Assembly: GCA_016124585.1 (NCBI GenBank)
Contig: WGNL01000009.1
Span: forward strand, 1-64,000
DNA: 64,000 nt
Origin: Bacteroidota bacterium
Lineage (GTDB): Bacteria; Bacteroidota; Bacteroidia; Chitinophagales; Saprospiraceae
Direction: 5' to 3'
Part shown: one piece after another, positions 7,873-15,678 of the stretch
Position numbering within the stretch: the first letter of the stretch is position 1
Layout of the letters: each line of letters starts with the position of its first letter
Translations under genes and position numbers: made by a program
The notes under the pieces: model-generated
Seen by the model: the letters and a program-made list of their open reading frames with translations, nothing else
Database searches by the model: none
Told to the model about the DNA's origin: nothing

Positions 7873-8610
7873 TTATTTCTTCTTCTTTAGCCGGACGAAT
7901 TTGACGCCCTTCACCGCATTGTATTCCGGTGAACCGGTGCCGAAATCACTCTTGACCGATTTTTTGGAACCGAGCGCAACGTCCACGAGGCCCGTATCCG
8001 GGGCGAAAAAGATATTGTTTCGGGTGCTCAATGCGGTTTTATAGGCCACCAGCGGCGGCCCCACTTCGAGGTTCTTGGCCAGCATCGTGGCTAGGAGGGC
8101 ATCCAGCGCCGGGAGCTTGATGTCGTCCTTGCCCGGCAGGTAGGTCGGCTCCGCCCGCAGTATTTCGATGAAAAGGCCAAAATTCTCCGCTATCATCCCA
8201 TAGGATTGCTGACTGGTCGAGTAGGCGTCTTCCTCTGGTTCGCCCGGGGCGGGCGGTGGCGGCGGCGTGCTCGTGTCCACGCCCCTGATTTTGTCGGCCA
8301 AGGTCTTCGCCCTGTCTTTTGTGGGGCTTAGTGCATCCGAGTTTTGGAAGCCATTGAGGCAGCGGGTCACCAATTTGTCGAGCGGGGCGAAGACCGCCTC
8401 CCGCCCTGCTGCGACAAGGCTGTACGCCTGCTCCTTGTCCCCGACGGCCTTGTGGGCGAGGGCAGCGTTCGCTTTGAGGGTGATGAGTGCCGGGAGTTTC
8501 TGGGATGCCTTGCCGGGGTTGTAGTCCGTCCCCATCTCCGTGTACTTGGCGATGAGCTTGTCGAGGCTGGTGAGGTTGCTGCCGATCGTTGCTTCTGAGG
8601 TACTTGCCAT
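7873..8610 (-). CDS. Uncharacterised protein with a proline-rich linker
   Basis: 245 residues, start ATG at 8610, no signal peptide or membrane segment. Residues 1-110 are predicted helical (repeated KLPALITLKANAALAHKAVG-like segments). A linker of consecutive prolines (TPPPPPAPGEP) follows at about 115-125. A second helical half resembles the first in layout (KLPALDALLATMLAKN), hinting at an internal duplication. The end is strongly basic (KFVRLKKKK). I do not recognise a family. It is GC-rich like the housekeeping genes, unlike the AT-rich pair upstream. It is transcribed alone, with its own terminator, next to the 21-bp array. Confidence 0.75.
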   Translation of the reverse strand: MASTSEATIGSNLTSLDKLIAKYTEMGTDYNPGKASQKLPALITLKANAALAHKAVGDKEQAYSLVAAGREAVFAPLDKLVTRCLNGFQNSDALSPTKDRAKTLADKIRGVDTSTPPPPPAPGEPEEDAYSTSQQSYGMIAENFGLFIEILRAEPTYLPGKDDIKLPALDALLATMLAKNLEVGPPLVAYKTALSTRNNIFFAPDTGLVDVALGSKKSVKSDFGTGSPEYNAVKGVKFVRLKKKK

Positions 8611-8702
8611 TGGGAGTTAGTTTAAAGGTGATATGATATGGTGAATTGTTGCATTGTTCTATTGTTTTATACTCGGTGGTATGTGCTACTGCCGGAAGCT
8701 CA

Positions 8703-8855
8703 CAAGTTGCAAACTTGCGAGAGCAAGGGATTTTAGATTCTGGTTTGACCATACTTGCCGCAACGAGGGCGACTTTATTTGGATTCTGCGTTAATCATAC
8801 TTGCGACAACTGGTAATTCCTACAAGTCACGCTTCGCTAAAGACTTGCGGGAATT
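8703..8855. repeat. Direct and inverted repeats between the unknown gene and the HEPN gene
   Basis: Within 153 bases there is a CAAGTT/AACTTG hairpin (8703-8717), a 29-base direct repeat (8736-8764 and 8782-8810, 24 of 29 identical), and an inverted repeat AATTCCTACAAGTC / GACTTGCGGGAATT (8815-8828 and 8842-8855, 12 of 14 paired). The last ends two bases before the HEPN-gene stop. CTTGC words recur throughout. Confidence 0.6.
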
Positions 8856-8856
8856 G

Positions 8857-9390
8857 TCATTTCATATTCATATAATCCATTGTTTGACTAATCATTTCGT
8901 CTACAAATCCTATGGCATTATTTAAGCTAGGCCTATAAAGAGTTGGATGAGCACATTGATTTCTTTTTGAAAGTTGCCCCTGTAATATCTTTAAATCGGC
9001 TTTGTTAATGAATGTCACTTCCTTTGCCACGTCTAATATTTGAGATTCTGGGTAATTTTCTTTAAGTTCTATCAAGTCAGAAAATTTCCAATTTTGTCTC
9101 TTGTATCTAATATCAGCTTCATGTTTTTTGAATAGCTCCTCTGATAATACATGAAAATGACCTGCCCATGAGAAAACGATAGCTGACCTGCAAACTCCTA
9201 TCTCCAAACATTTAATGGCTTCAATGAAGTAATCTTGAACATCAACAGGACTTCCAGAAAGCTTCTTTGTTAAATCTTCCAGAAGAATCACTCTTGATTT
9301 AGATGATTCATGTTGAGCAAGTATAAAATGTGCTTTTTTTTCTGCCAAAGCGACAGTATTGACCCATTTTGCTAATTCTTTGTCAAGCAT
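8857..9390 (-). CDS. HEPN-like protein with an Rx4H motif, possible RNase toxin
   Basis: 177 residues, all-helical by eye, no signal peptide. RNQCAH (Arg143 to His148) fits the Rx4-6H motif, with a polar residue after Arg, that forms the active site of many HEPN ribonucleases. An upstream helix pair (YFIEAIKCLEIGVCRSAIVFSWAGHFHVL split around residue 70) matches HEPN layout. The gene is clearly AT-rich compared with flanking genes. It starts two bases after the stop of a winged-helix-like protein, so the two are almost surely translated together. Toxin-antitoxin or abortive infection is an inference; a non-catalytic RNA-binding HEPN is the alternative. Confidence 0.6.
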   Translation of the reverse strand: MLDKELAKWVNTVALAEKKAHFILAQHESSKSRVILLEDLTKKLSGSPVDVQDYFIEAIKCLEIGVCRSAIVFSWAGHFHVLSEELFKKHEADIRYKRQNWKFSDLIELKENYPESQILDVAKEVTFINKADLKILQGQLSKRNQCAHPTLYRPSLNNAIGFVDEMISQTMDYMNMK

Positions 9391-9392
9391 TT

Positions 9393-10127
9393 TTAAGAGT
9401 CTTTTGGGTTAATTAACTGTTCTCTCAATGCTTTAAATAGTTTTTCATAAATTGAAGCATCATCTGTAGCAGGAAGTTGAAGTTGAATATTTATAGCAAT
9501 TTGCGGTGTTGTTGTAAAAGACGGCGCAGGTAAAACACCACTTTGTTCTTTACCAATATTATGCGATGAAGGATCGGTATCTTTTCCATCAGAAATTTTT
9601 ATTTCGGGTACAGATAGGACTTCACTGGCGTTTTCTTGTTGAGGCTTACTGACAACAATTTTTCCATTACTTTCCTCAATTAATCCCGCAGATTTCAATA
9701 TTTGAACTATAGCGGTAGAACCTGTCTTATTTCCTTGATTATTCTGTTGGCCAGAAACATATAAAACATGATTTGATAGATCATCTTCTGTCATTCCTCC
9801 TTTTATTCGAACCGTGGTTATTATCTGAGATAAATCTTCATTAGTTTGAACGGCTTCTTTCCAATATTTTTGAGCGTCTTGTTCCTGACTATGTTCAATT
9901 GCTCTGCCAAGTTTCCTTCCTAAATCTGTCACAGATTTTTTGTTTCCACCTGCTATTATTCCTATTTCAGCCAAAAACTTATTATTTCGACTAATTACAG
10001 TTGGATTCATTCCAATTAACTTAGCAAGGTCATCTAACCCTGCCTCTTTTCCAGCATGAGCGTAACCTCTTACAATTTTAACCAATTCATCAAAAGATGA
10101 TTTTGGGGTGCTTAATTTTTCTGCCAT
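9393..10127 (-). CDS. Winged-helix-like DNA-binding protein, partner of the HEPN gene
   Basis: 244 residues starting at ATG 10127. Residues 12-65 read as a helix-turn-helix (LDDLAKLIGMNPTVISRNN, then FLAEIGIIAGG and a beta-turn KSVTDLGRKLG). A second such unit lies at about 105-160 (GGMTEDDLSNHVLY ... ILKSAGLIEESNGKIVVS). A polar linker and a short C-terminal domain (INIQLQLPATDDASIYEKLF) follow. This suggests a regulator or antitoxin with two winged helices and a C-terminal interaction module. It is AT-rich and the first full gene of a two-gene operon. It may control the HEPN protein or act with it; no homologue with known function is recalled. Confidence 0.6.
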   Translation of the reverse strand: MAEKLSTPKSSFDELVKIVRGYAHAGKEAGLDDLAKLIGMNPTVISRNNKFLAEIGIIAGGNKKSVTDLGRKLGRAIEHSQEQDAQKYWKEAVQTNEDLSQIITTVRIKGGMTEDDLSNHVLYVSGQQNNQGNKTGSTAIVQILKSAGLIEESNGKIVVSKPQQENASEVLSVPEIKISDGKDTDPSSHNIGKEQSGVLPAPSFTTTPQIAINIQLQLPATDDASIYEKLFKALREQLINPKDS

Positions 10128-10450
10128 TTTATTATGTTTTTAATTTTTACACTTCATGTGCCCTGTCTCAACAACTAAGGTCTGTTTGCCTTTGGTGCTT
10201 CGGGTATCAACCATCCAAGCCCTACCCGTCCTCGAACAGTCAAAAGCCAAAGCCTCGCTTCCGTTGTTTTCAAGTTTATCCTCAATGTGTAGTTGTAAAA
10301 AGCTGCGGTAAGAAAAGGGTTTCAGGGTCTAATCTTTCCGAGCAAGGTGTTCTCGGCTCAAAAATAATGTAAGGTTTCTACTTTGCAAGTTTTTGAATAA
10401 GCTTTTTTGAGAATATGCCAAACTATTTTTCAACCCAGCCTTCCCCAAAT
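10128..10450. other. Upstream region of the HEPN pair; possible gene remnant
   Basis: No confident gene. On the minus strand a frame of about 60 codons lacking an obvious start ends at 10140-10142, 12 bases before the winged-helix start. Other frames are also fairly open. It may be the decayed tail of a gene or a leader. The operon promoter should be here, but no clean TAnnTTTG box was found. Confidence 0.3.
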
Positions 10451-10495
10451 AAAACGGGTGCAATGCTCTCCTTATCATTCCATTGCACCCGTTTT
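10451..10495 (-). terminator. Terminator after the DUF3857 gene
   Basis: AAAACGGGTGCAATG and CATTGCACCCGTTTT form a perfect 15-base stem. It lies nine bases past the stop of the minus-strand gene that ends at 10504, and A and T runs make it usable in both directions. Confidence 0.8.
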
Positions 10496-10503
10496 AGCAG
10501 CCT

Positions 10504-12492
10504 CTACATTTTCTTGATGACCAGTTGTTCGTCAAATTTTGCGATAGCGAGGTCAAAGAATTCCTTTAGGGCGGCATATTCATCCGGCATGAACCGCAGT
10601 TTGGAGATGTTCAGCCGGGAGGATACCTGTACTTTCTGTTCAATCTGGGAGGTAGCGAAAAAGAAGCTGCCACCACTGCCCGGCAAGGATTTATTGACTG
10701 CCTCCGGCATGCTTTCCACCCGGTAGCCATCGGGCAGGGTCAGCCGGAACATCAGCTGCTCCTGAAAGAGGAATGGGATGTCCACCGGGTAGTTGCGCTC
10801 TTTCATTTTGAACATGTTCTCCCGAAACGAAGTCCAGATAACGGACGGCAGGTACATCATGTCGCCCGATACCTGTGCGGCATTGGGGATGGAAATCTGG
10901 AGGGTATCGTAAAATGGCTTGTCCAAGATGGTGAGGTTGCCAAAACTGGCTACCCCGATTTCCGTGTCCGGGAATTTTTCGATGAGCCTTTTCTTCCAAT
11001 GGGCGGCCATGCTGTCGCTCAAGAACCCACGGCGTTCGGGTATGGCGTTATAGCCTTTGTGCATGCCGCTGATGGTGCCGTTCAGGGTGCCATCTTCGGT
11101 GAGTGCCATGTCAAAGAGGAGGATGTCCATGCCATCTTTTGGCGCAGCGATGTTCATCCAGGAGGGTTCGTCCTTGGCGATGTTGAGCATGAGTCCCCTG
11201 CCATTGAGTGCCTGAGTGCTGGGATACCCAGGCGGCCGCAGGGGTTCGGTAGCGTCGAGGAGGATGCTGTTGCCGTCCACCACTGCCAGCAGCATCAGGT
11301 GGTTGAACTGGTCAATGATGGGGTAATCTTCGTAAATGCGGCCATGTGAGCGGGTGCTGGTGAGTACGGGGTAGGCGGTTATGTCGGCTTCCCGCAGCAG
11401 CACGTAGAGCATGAGGTTCAGCTCGGCGCTGTTGGCTTTTCTTGTGTCAAATATCTCGTCCAGCTTCTTCAGCTGCGTGAAGGCGGAGTAGTTCCCGTTC
11501 CAATCCACATTCAGCGTGAGGTAATTGTAGAAAAACTGGATCTTTTCCATCTTGGTCGGGAGGTCGGCGGCCAGCGGTGCCAGCCCTTCCACCAGTTTTT
11601 TGTAGTTCGATTTTTTCAAAAACTGCTCCCCGAAGACACTGGCATGTTCCAGTTCGGATTGCAGTTCCTTCCAATTGGTGAGTACTTTCTCAACCCTGCC
11701 GTCACGGTGCCTCACCTCGCTCAATTGGAAGCGGATGCGGGCGAGGTAATCGTTCATGGTAGTCACAAAGCCTTCTTCCTTCAGGCCGGGGGCATCAATC
11801 ATGACATAGCGCCTTGGCGACATGATGAACGAGCCATGACTGCCCCTGTAATTCACTACCCCGTTGCCTTCCTCTTGTTTTTCCATGTTGTCGTTGCCTT
11901 GGAAGAAATAGACGTAATGCAAATATTCAGGGAAATCAACCCGGATCTCGCTCCACAGCACGGGTATGTCTTCTTGGAAATACCAATCACGCAGCTCATG
12001 GACGGAACTGGAATTGATGAAATAGGCGTACTCTATCACGCAGCCTACTTCCAGTTTTGGGAAAATGATTTTTGCGACGGACATCCTGTCGCTCAACTTT
12101 TCAACGAAAACATCTTTTTTGGTCAACTTTATGACCTGCCCATCGGGTAGGTAAACGGCGGCTTTGTCAAAGAAAAACTCCTCCGTTTTGTTGTAGCTGA
12201 AAAATGGGATGGTAATATTGGCGTAGTCATAACCCTCTTTTTTTAAAATCTTTATACGCTTTTGATGCTCCCAACGCAGCCTGATGGAGCCAGGCGGGTC
12301 TTCCACATTGGCTTGCCCATAGTTGCACAGCACGACGGCGCTGGCGGCGGTGTCCTGCTCGAAAATGGTCATTTTAAGTTGTTCCTCTGGAATGTTTCCG
12401 AAGTACATCGGTGGTTTTGGCAATTGCTGTGAAAATACAAGCCGAGCACTGCAGAAGGCGAGTATGGCTGTCAAGAGGTATCCGAGACGCAT
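10504..12492 (-). CDS. Exported DUF3857 and transglutaminase-like domain protein
   Basis: 662 residues. A signal peptide covers about 1-22 (cut after ARLVFSQ). Residues 50-230 are the DUF3857 domain, a beta-rich module with the SVHELRDWYFQEDIPV stretch. A transglutaminase-like core follows at about 290-410, but the usual catalytic cysteine appears replaced (RKANSAELNLMLYVLLREADI: Ser-Ala where Cys would be expected), while YPIIDQFNHLMLL supplies the His. The C-terminus is beta-rich. Such proteins are widespread in Bacteroidota and poorly understood; this one may be a binding rather than an enzymatic module. It lies downstream of two TPR genes but behind a terminator. Confidence 0.8.
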   Translation of the reverse strand: MRLGYLLTAILAFCSARLVFSQQLPKPPMYFGNIPEEQLKMTIFEQDTAASAVVLCNYGQANVEDPPGSIRLRWEHQKRIKILKKEGYDYANITIPFFSYNKTEEFFFDKAAVYLPDGQVIKLTKKDVFVEKLSDRMSVAKIIFPKLEVGCVIEYAYFINSSSVHELRDWYFQEDIPVLWSEIRVDFPEYLHYVYFFQGNDNMEKQEEGNGVVNYRGSHGSFIMSPRRYVMIDAPGLKEEGFVTTMNDYLARIRFQLSEVRHRDGRVEKVLTNWKELQSELEHASVFGEQFLKKSNYKKLVEGLAPLAADLPTKMEKIQFFYNYLTLNVDWNGNYSAFTQLKKLDEIFDTRKANSAELNLMLYVLLREADITAYPVLTSTRSHGRIYEDYPIIDQFNHLMLLAVVDGNSILLDATEPLRPPGYPSTQALNGRGLMLNIAKDEPSWMNIAAPKDGMDILLFDMALTEDGTLNGTISGMHKGYNAIPERRGFLSDSMAAHWKKRLIEKFPDTEIGVASFGNLTILDKPFYDTLQISIPNAAQVSGDMMYLPSVIWTSFRENMFKMKERNYPVDIPFLFQEQLMFRLTLPDGYRVESMPEAVNKSLPGSGGSFFFATSQIEQKVQVSSRLNISKLRFMPDEYAALKEFFDLAIAKFDEQLVIKKM

Positions 12493-12572
12493 GTGGTGTT
12501 ATTTTAGGTGAAAAATATTGATTTGCGCCAAATGTAAAGCAGATTGTTAATGTCTCGGTTTTTCAACTAAAT

Positions 12573-12610
12573 AAAAAAGGGTGCGGCTTATTAGCTGCAC
12601 CCTTTTTTTT
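12573..12610 (-). terminator. Terminator after the TPR lipoprotein gene
   Basis: AAAAAAGGGTGC and GCACCCTTTTTT pair around a short loop (GGCTTATTAGCT partly pairs too), 30 bases past the stop at 12643 on the minus strand. It separates this gene from the DUF3857 gene. Confidence 0.8.
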
Positions 12611-12642
12611 GAAAAGAAAACCTTCAGAATGGTTTGAAAACA

Positions 12643-14049
12643 TCAAGGTTTCGCCCTGATGGTCGTAGATTGTTGAATCCAGCAAGGCACAAAATAGGAG
12701 TCACCTTCTTTTTTCAAACGCTGGAAAATATCCTCTTTTGAAGGCATGTACTGGCTATACTGGTTGATGTACCCATTGGCTTTTCCGCTCACACTAGGGT
12801 CAACGGACCTGGCCTTCTGCCACTCATCGATAGCTGGCCATACTACTACTTGGCTGTCCCAGCCCCGGCCTGGACCGCAGAGTGGTCCGCTGGAGGCATA
12901 GAGCAATCCAACAAGGATATAGGGGTCGCCCCAGTTTGGTCGAAGGCGGCTGGCTTCCCGTGCGTACTGGCGGGCTTTCGGGAAGTTCTTCAAGTAGGCA
13001 AAATAGATTTGGGCGATGAGGTAGTTGTACTTTGCCTTGTCGCTGCTGCTGCTGATGTTTGGAATAGCGTCTTCCAAGCATTTCACGGCATCCCGGTATT
13101 TGCCGCTCCGCAAAAGCTCGTTGCAGGTAGGGGCGTCGTCGTCGGGCTTTTTGCAATTGGCTAAGTAGGCATTGTTTACCTCCTGTAGTTTAGGGTCGTT
13201 TTCGTCGCATTTGCCCCATTTCATGCGGCTGTATGTGTTGATGATGACCTCACAGTCGGTTGGATTGGCCTTGAACAGCGGATAATACTTGTCACTGTAG
13301 TAGCTGCATGGGTAAAAATCCTCGATAGATTCCAGCGCTTCCAATCGAGCAGGTGCGTACTCGGCGATGATTTTCCAGTTTTCACAGTCAGTGCCCTCGC
13401 ATTCAGCCAAGCCTTTTTTGATGGCGTCTTGAATGATTTTCTCGTACTGCTGCGCTTCTGCCAGTGGCACTTTCTCCTCCTGGGCCAAGTCAACAAGCAC
13501 AGAGGTAAACGGGTTCAGGATGAAATAGCGAGGTTTGCCGCCGTCCAATTCGATAGATTTTTTGAAAAGATTGTACAATTCCTCTTTTGAAATGCGGGTA
13601 GGGTATTTGAAAAAATAGTCGAAAGCCTTCAAGCCTGTCACATGGCCACCCTCGCCCATGCACTTCTCCATCGCATCGTAAATTTTGAAAATCTCTGAAA
13701 TGTACTGCTCCTTTTTGGTGGTGTCCTCCTCCATGAAATGCTCATAGAACTTGATGCCATCTGTGTACACCGTGGAGCGTTTGCCATCTGCATTGGGCGC
13801 ATTTTTATACACATACTGCCATTTTTCCCAAGCATCGTTCCAATCATTGGCTTTCAGGAAGTCCTTGTACAGCACAAATTCCTCCAGTGCTTTGTCAGGG
13901 TTTGGTGAATCGTCAAAGGTTTTACAGGGCTTGTTCGGATCCTTGACCGGCTTTGTGGTTGGGGTTTCGGTGGTAGCCTTGGGTGTTTTGGGCGTGCAAC
14001 TTGCGAGCAGCGCCAAAATGAAAATTGCGGGAAGTAGTCTGGTCATCAT
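12643..14049 (-). CDS. TPR-type lipoprotein, paralogue of the next gene
   Basis: 468 residues. The N-terminus is a lipoprotein signal (ILALLASC, Cys at about 18), followed by a Thr/Pro/Lys-rich linker, so it is membrane-anchored in the periplasm or at the outer membrane. The rest is helical with TPR-like units, notably at 315-400 (LRSGKYRDAVKCLEDAI, KAKYNYLIAQIYFAYLKNFPKARQY split). Several conserved cysteines suggest disulfides. The end (YMPSKEDIF ... YFVPCWIQ) is shared with the protein encoded at 14173-15558, so the two are tandem duplicates. Function unknown; T9SS or gliding accessory roles would be guesses. Confidence 0.8.
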   Translation of the reverse strand: MMTRLLPAIFILALLASCTPKTPKATTETPTTKPVKDPNKPCKTFDDSPNPDKALEEFVLYKDFLKANDWNDAWEKWQYVYKNAPNADGKRSTVYTDGIKFYEHFMEEDTTKKEQYISEIFKIYDAMEKCMGEGGHVTGLKAFDYFFKYPTRISKEELYNLFKKSIELDGGKPRYFILNPFTSVLVDLAQEEKVPLAEAQQYEKIIQDAIKKGLAECEGTDCENWKIIAEYAPARLEALESIEDFYPCSYYSDKYYPLFKANPTDCEVIINTYSRMKWGKCDENDPKLQEVNNAYLANCKKPDDDAPTCNELLRSGKYRDAVKCLEDAIPNISSSSDKAKYNYLIAQIYFAYLKNFPKARQYAREASRLRPNWGDPYILVGLLYASSGPLCGPGRGWDSQVVVWPAIDEWQKARSVDPSVSGKANGYINQYSQYMPSKEDIFQRLKKEGDSYFVPCWIQQSTTIRAKP

Positions 14050-14102
14050 CAGTGTTGATTTTTGAGCTTTTCAGTTTGATTGAATAATTTTCACAAAAAA
14101 AC

Positions 14103-14135
14103 AAAAAAGCCCCGTTCTTACCTAAAAACGGGGCT
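14103..14135 (-). terminator. Terminator between the two TPR paralogues
   Basis: AGCCCCGTT (14108-14116) pairs with AACGGGGCT (14127-14135). The minus-strand transcript runs into a long U stretch. It follows the stop at 14173, so each paralogue has its own transcript end. Confidence 0.8.
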
Positions 14136-14172
14136 CCGGAAATGTTCATTTCCAGTATCAGACTTTAGAAGT

Positions 14173-15558
14173 TTATTTCAGTCGAAGCTTTACGGTCTCC
14201 CCTATCCAGCATGGTACAGTCATGGTAGAACCTTCTGTGTATTTGCGCATGAATGCGTCCTCTTTGCTGGGGTAGTATGCACTGTACTTACCAATTTTGC
14301 TGTTGGCCTCGCTTGCCACGTCTCCGTCAATGGATTTTGCATAGGAATACTTGTCAATTGCAGCCAAAACGGCCAAAGACGCATCGAATGCATCGTTACC
14401 ACATGAATTGCTTGTGGAGGCGTACATGTCACCGATGAGCATATATGGTTGGCCCCATCCTGGCTTGTATTTGGCAGCTGTACGAGCATCTTCCCGGGCA
14501 GCGGAGTAACGGTTCAGTTGGCGAAACTCTATGGAAGCCATGTAGAAATAATAGTTGGCTAATTTTTCGCTGTCGTTTCCGCCAGCTTTTTCTTGTGCAA
14601 TGCCCGCTTCGAATTTTGTGAGTGCTTCGTTGTATTTGCCTTCTTTGAATAAGGCAATAGCATGATCACCTGGATTGTTGGCATAATGCTCTGCAAGTCG
14701 AGTTTCATTTTCTGCCGCTACAATCGTTTCGTAACGCACTTTCAACTCTGCCACTAGCGGGTCTTCATCCGCACAGCCTTGCTGCTTCAATTTATTGTAA
14801 ACAAACTTGATCACCTCAGTATCATCTGGGTGGGCACGGTAGTCAGGCTCCAGTTTGCTTTTGAAAAAATTGCAATCAAATATTTCATTTTCAATTGCGG
14901 CAAAGCTGGCATTCATGGCCTCTTTAGCTTGCTTGAAATATTCGGATAATTTGGCGTTGTTGGCAATGCCGTAATCTGCAATTTCATTCAGTTTGGTGTA
15001 AACATTACGAGCCTCCTCAGCGGTCATTTGTTTATTCTGGAATTGCCAAACAGCTATGGAAGCATAAGGCTGAAATACCACATAGCTTGTGTTGTTTCCA
15101 CCTGCTTTGATGGCTTCTTCACAAGCTTTTTTGGTGTCAGGGTAAGGCGAGTTGATGGTATAAAACATTTCGTAAGCCTTTAGGCCCAGCGCAGATGCTT
15201 TTTCATCTGGATAGCATTGGCCTTGCTCATCGAACAGGCGGAGCGCCATGGCAGCGTACTCTTTTTTCTTCGCCTCATCTGTCGCATTCTTGAATTTGTG
15301 TAGGTAAATTTTTCGACCATCTGTGAAGTGCAAGGAACGCTGGCCATCGGCAGCAGGGGCGCCTTTGTAGGCTTTCTCCCAATATTCAAAGGCCTTGTCG
15401 TACTCTTCCGTTTTCATAAACTGGCGGTAAAGCACGTGTGCTTCTTCCAGTGCATCTTTCTGGGGCGAATTCAGCCAAGTTTCACACTGGCCAAACGCAG
15501 GCGCAATCCAGGAACCTGCAACAAGAACAACAACAAAAAGCTTTACTAAATTCTTCAT
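14173..15558 (-). CDS. Exported TPR-repeat protein, paralogue of 12643-14049
   Basis: 461 residues with a cleavable signal peptide (VVLVAGSWIAPAFGQ, cut near 23) rather than a lipobox. Opening motif EEAHVLYRQFMKTEEYDKAFEYW matches the sibling's EEFVLYKDFLKANDWNDAWEKW. TPR-like helices cover most of the chain, with the clearest at 300-375. Conserved cysteines and the terminal YYPSKEDAFMR ... VPCWIG motif are shared. Soluble periplasmic scaffold is the likely role. Signal-type divergence after duplication means that one copy is anchored and the other is not. Confidence 0.8.
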   Translation of the reverse strand: MKNLVKLFVVVLVAGSWIAPAFGQCETWLNSPQKDALEEAHVLYRQFMKTEEYDKAFEYWEKAYKGAPAADGQRSLHFTDGRKIYLHKFKNATDEAKKKEYAAMALRLFDEQGQCYPDEKASALGLKAYEMFYTINSPYPDTKKACEEAIKAGGNNTSYVVFQPYASIAVWQFQNKQMTAEEARNVYTKLNEIADYGIANNAKLSEYFKQAKEAMNASFAAIENEIFDCNFFKSKLEPDYRAHPDDTEVIKFVYNKLKQQGCADEDPLVAELKVRYETIVAAENETRLAEHYANNPGDHAIALFKEGKYNEALTKFEAGIAQEKAGGNDSEKLANYYFYMASIEFRQLNRYSAAREDARTAAKYKPGWGQPYMLIGDMYASTSNSCGNDAFDASLAVLAAIDKYSYAKSIDGDVASEANSKIGKYSAYYPSKEDAFMRKYTEGSTMTVPCWIGETVKLRLK

Positions 15559-15678
15559 AATCAGATGTTTACGTTTAAGTTTTGTATTATTGAATGTTCG
15601 CAGCCAGTTTGCCTTTTGGTATTTTTGCGCTGCAAAAAACGCCCAAATTAATTAGCGCTAAAAACTGCTGAACGGATT

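Noticed and set aside
8039-8752. 237-codon minus-strand frame overlapping the unknown two-lobed protein gene
   Set aside because: Low-complexity Arg/Gln/Gly-rich translation typical of an alternative frame; the overlapping frame has normal composition and a terminator at its end.
10097-10372. 91-codon plus-strand frame upstream of the winged-helix gene
   Set aside because: Its start lies inside the opposing gene and its composition is odd; the minus-strand reading looks more protein-like.
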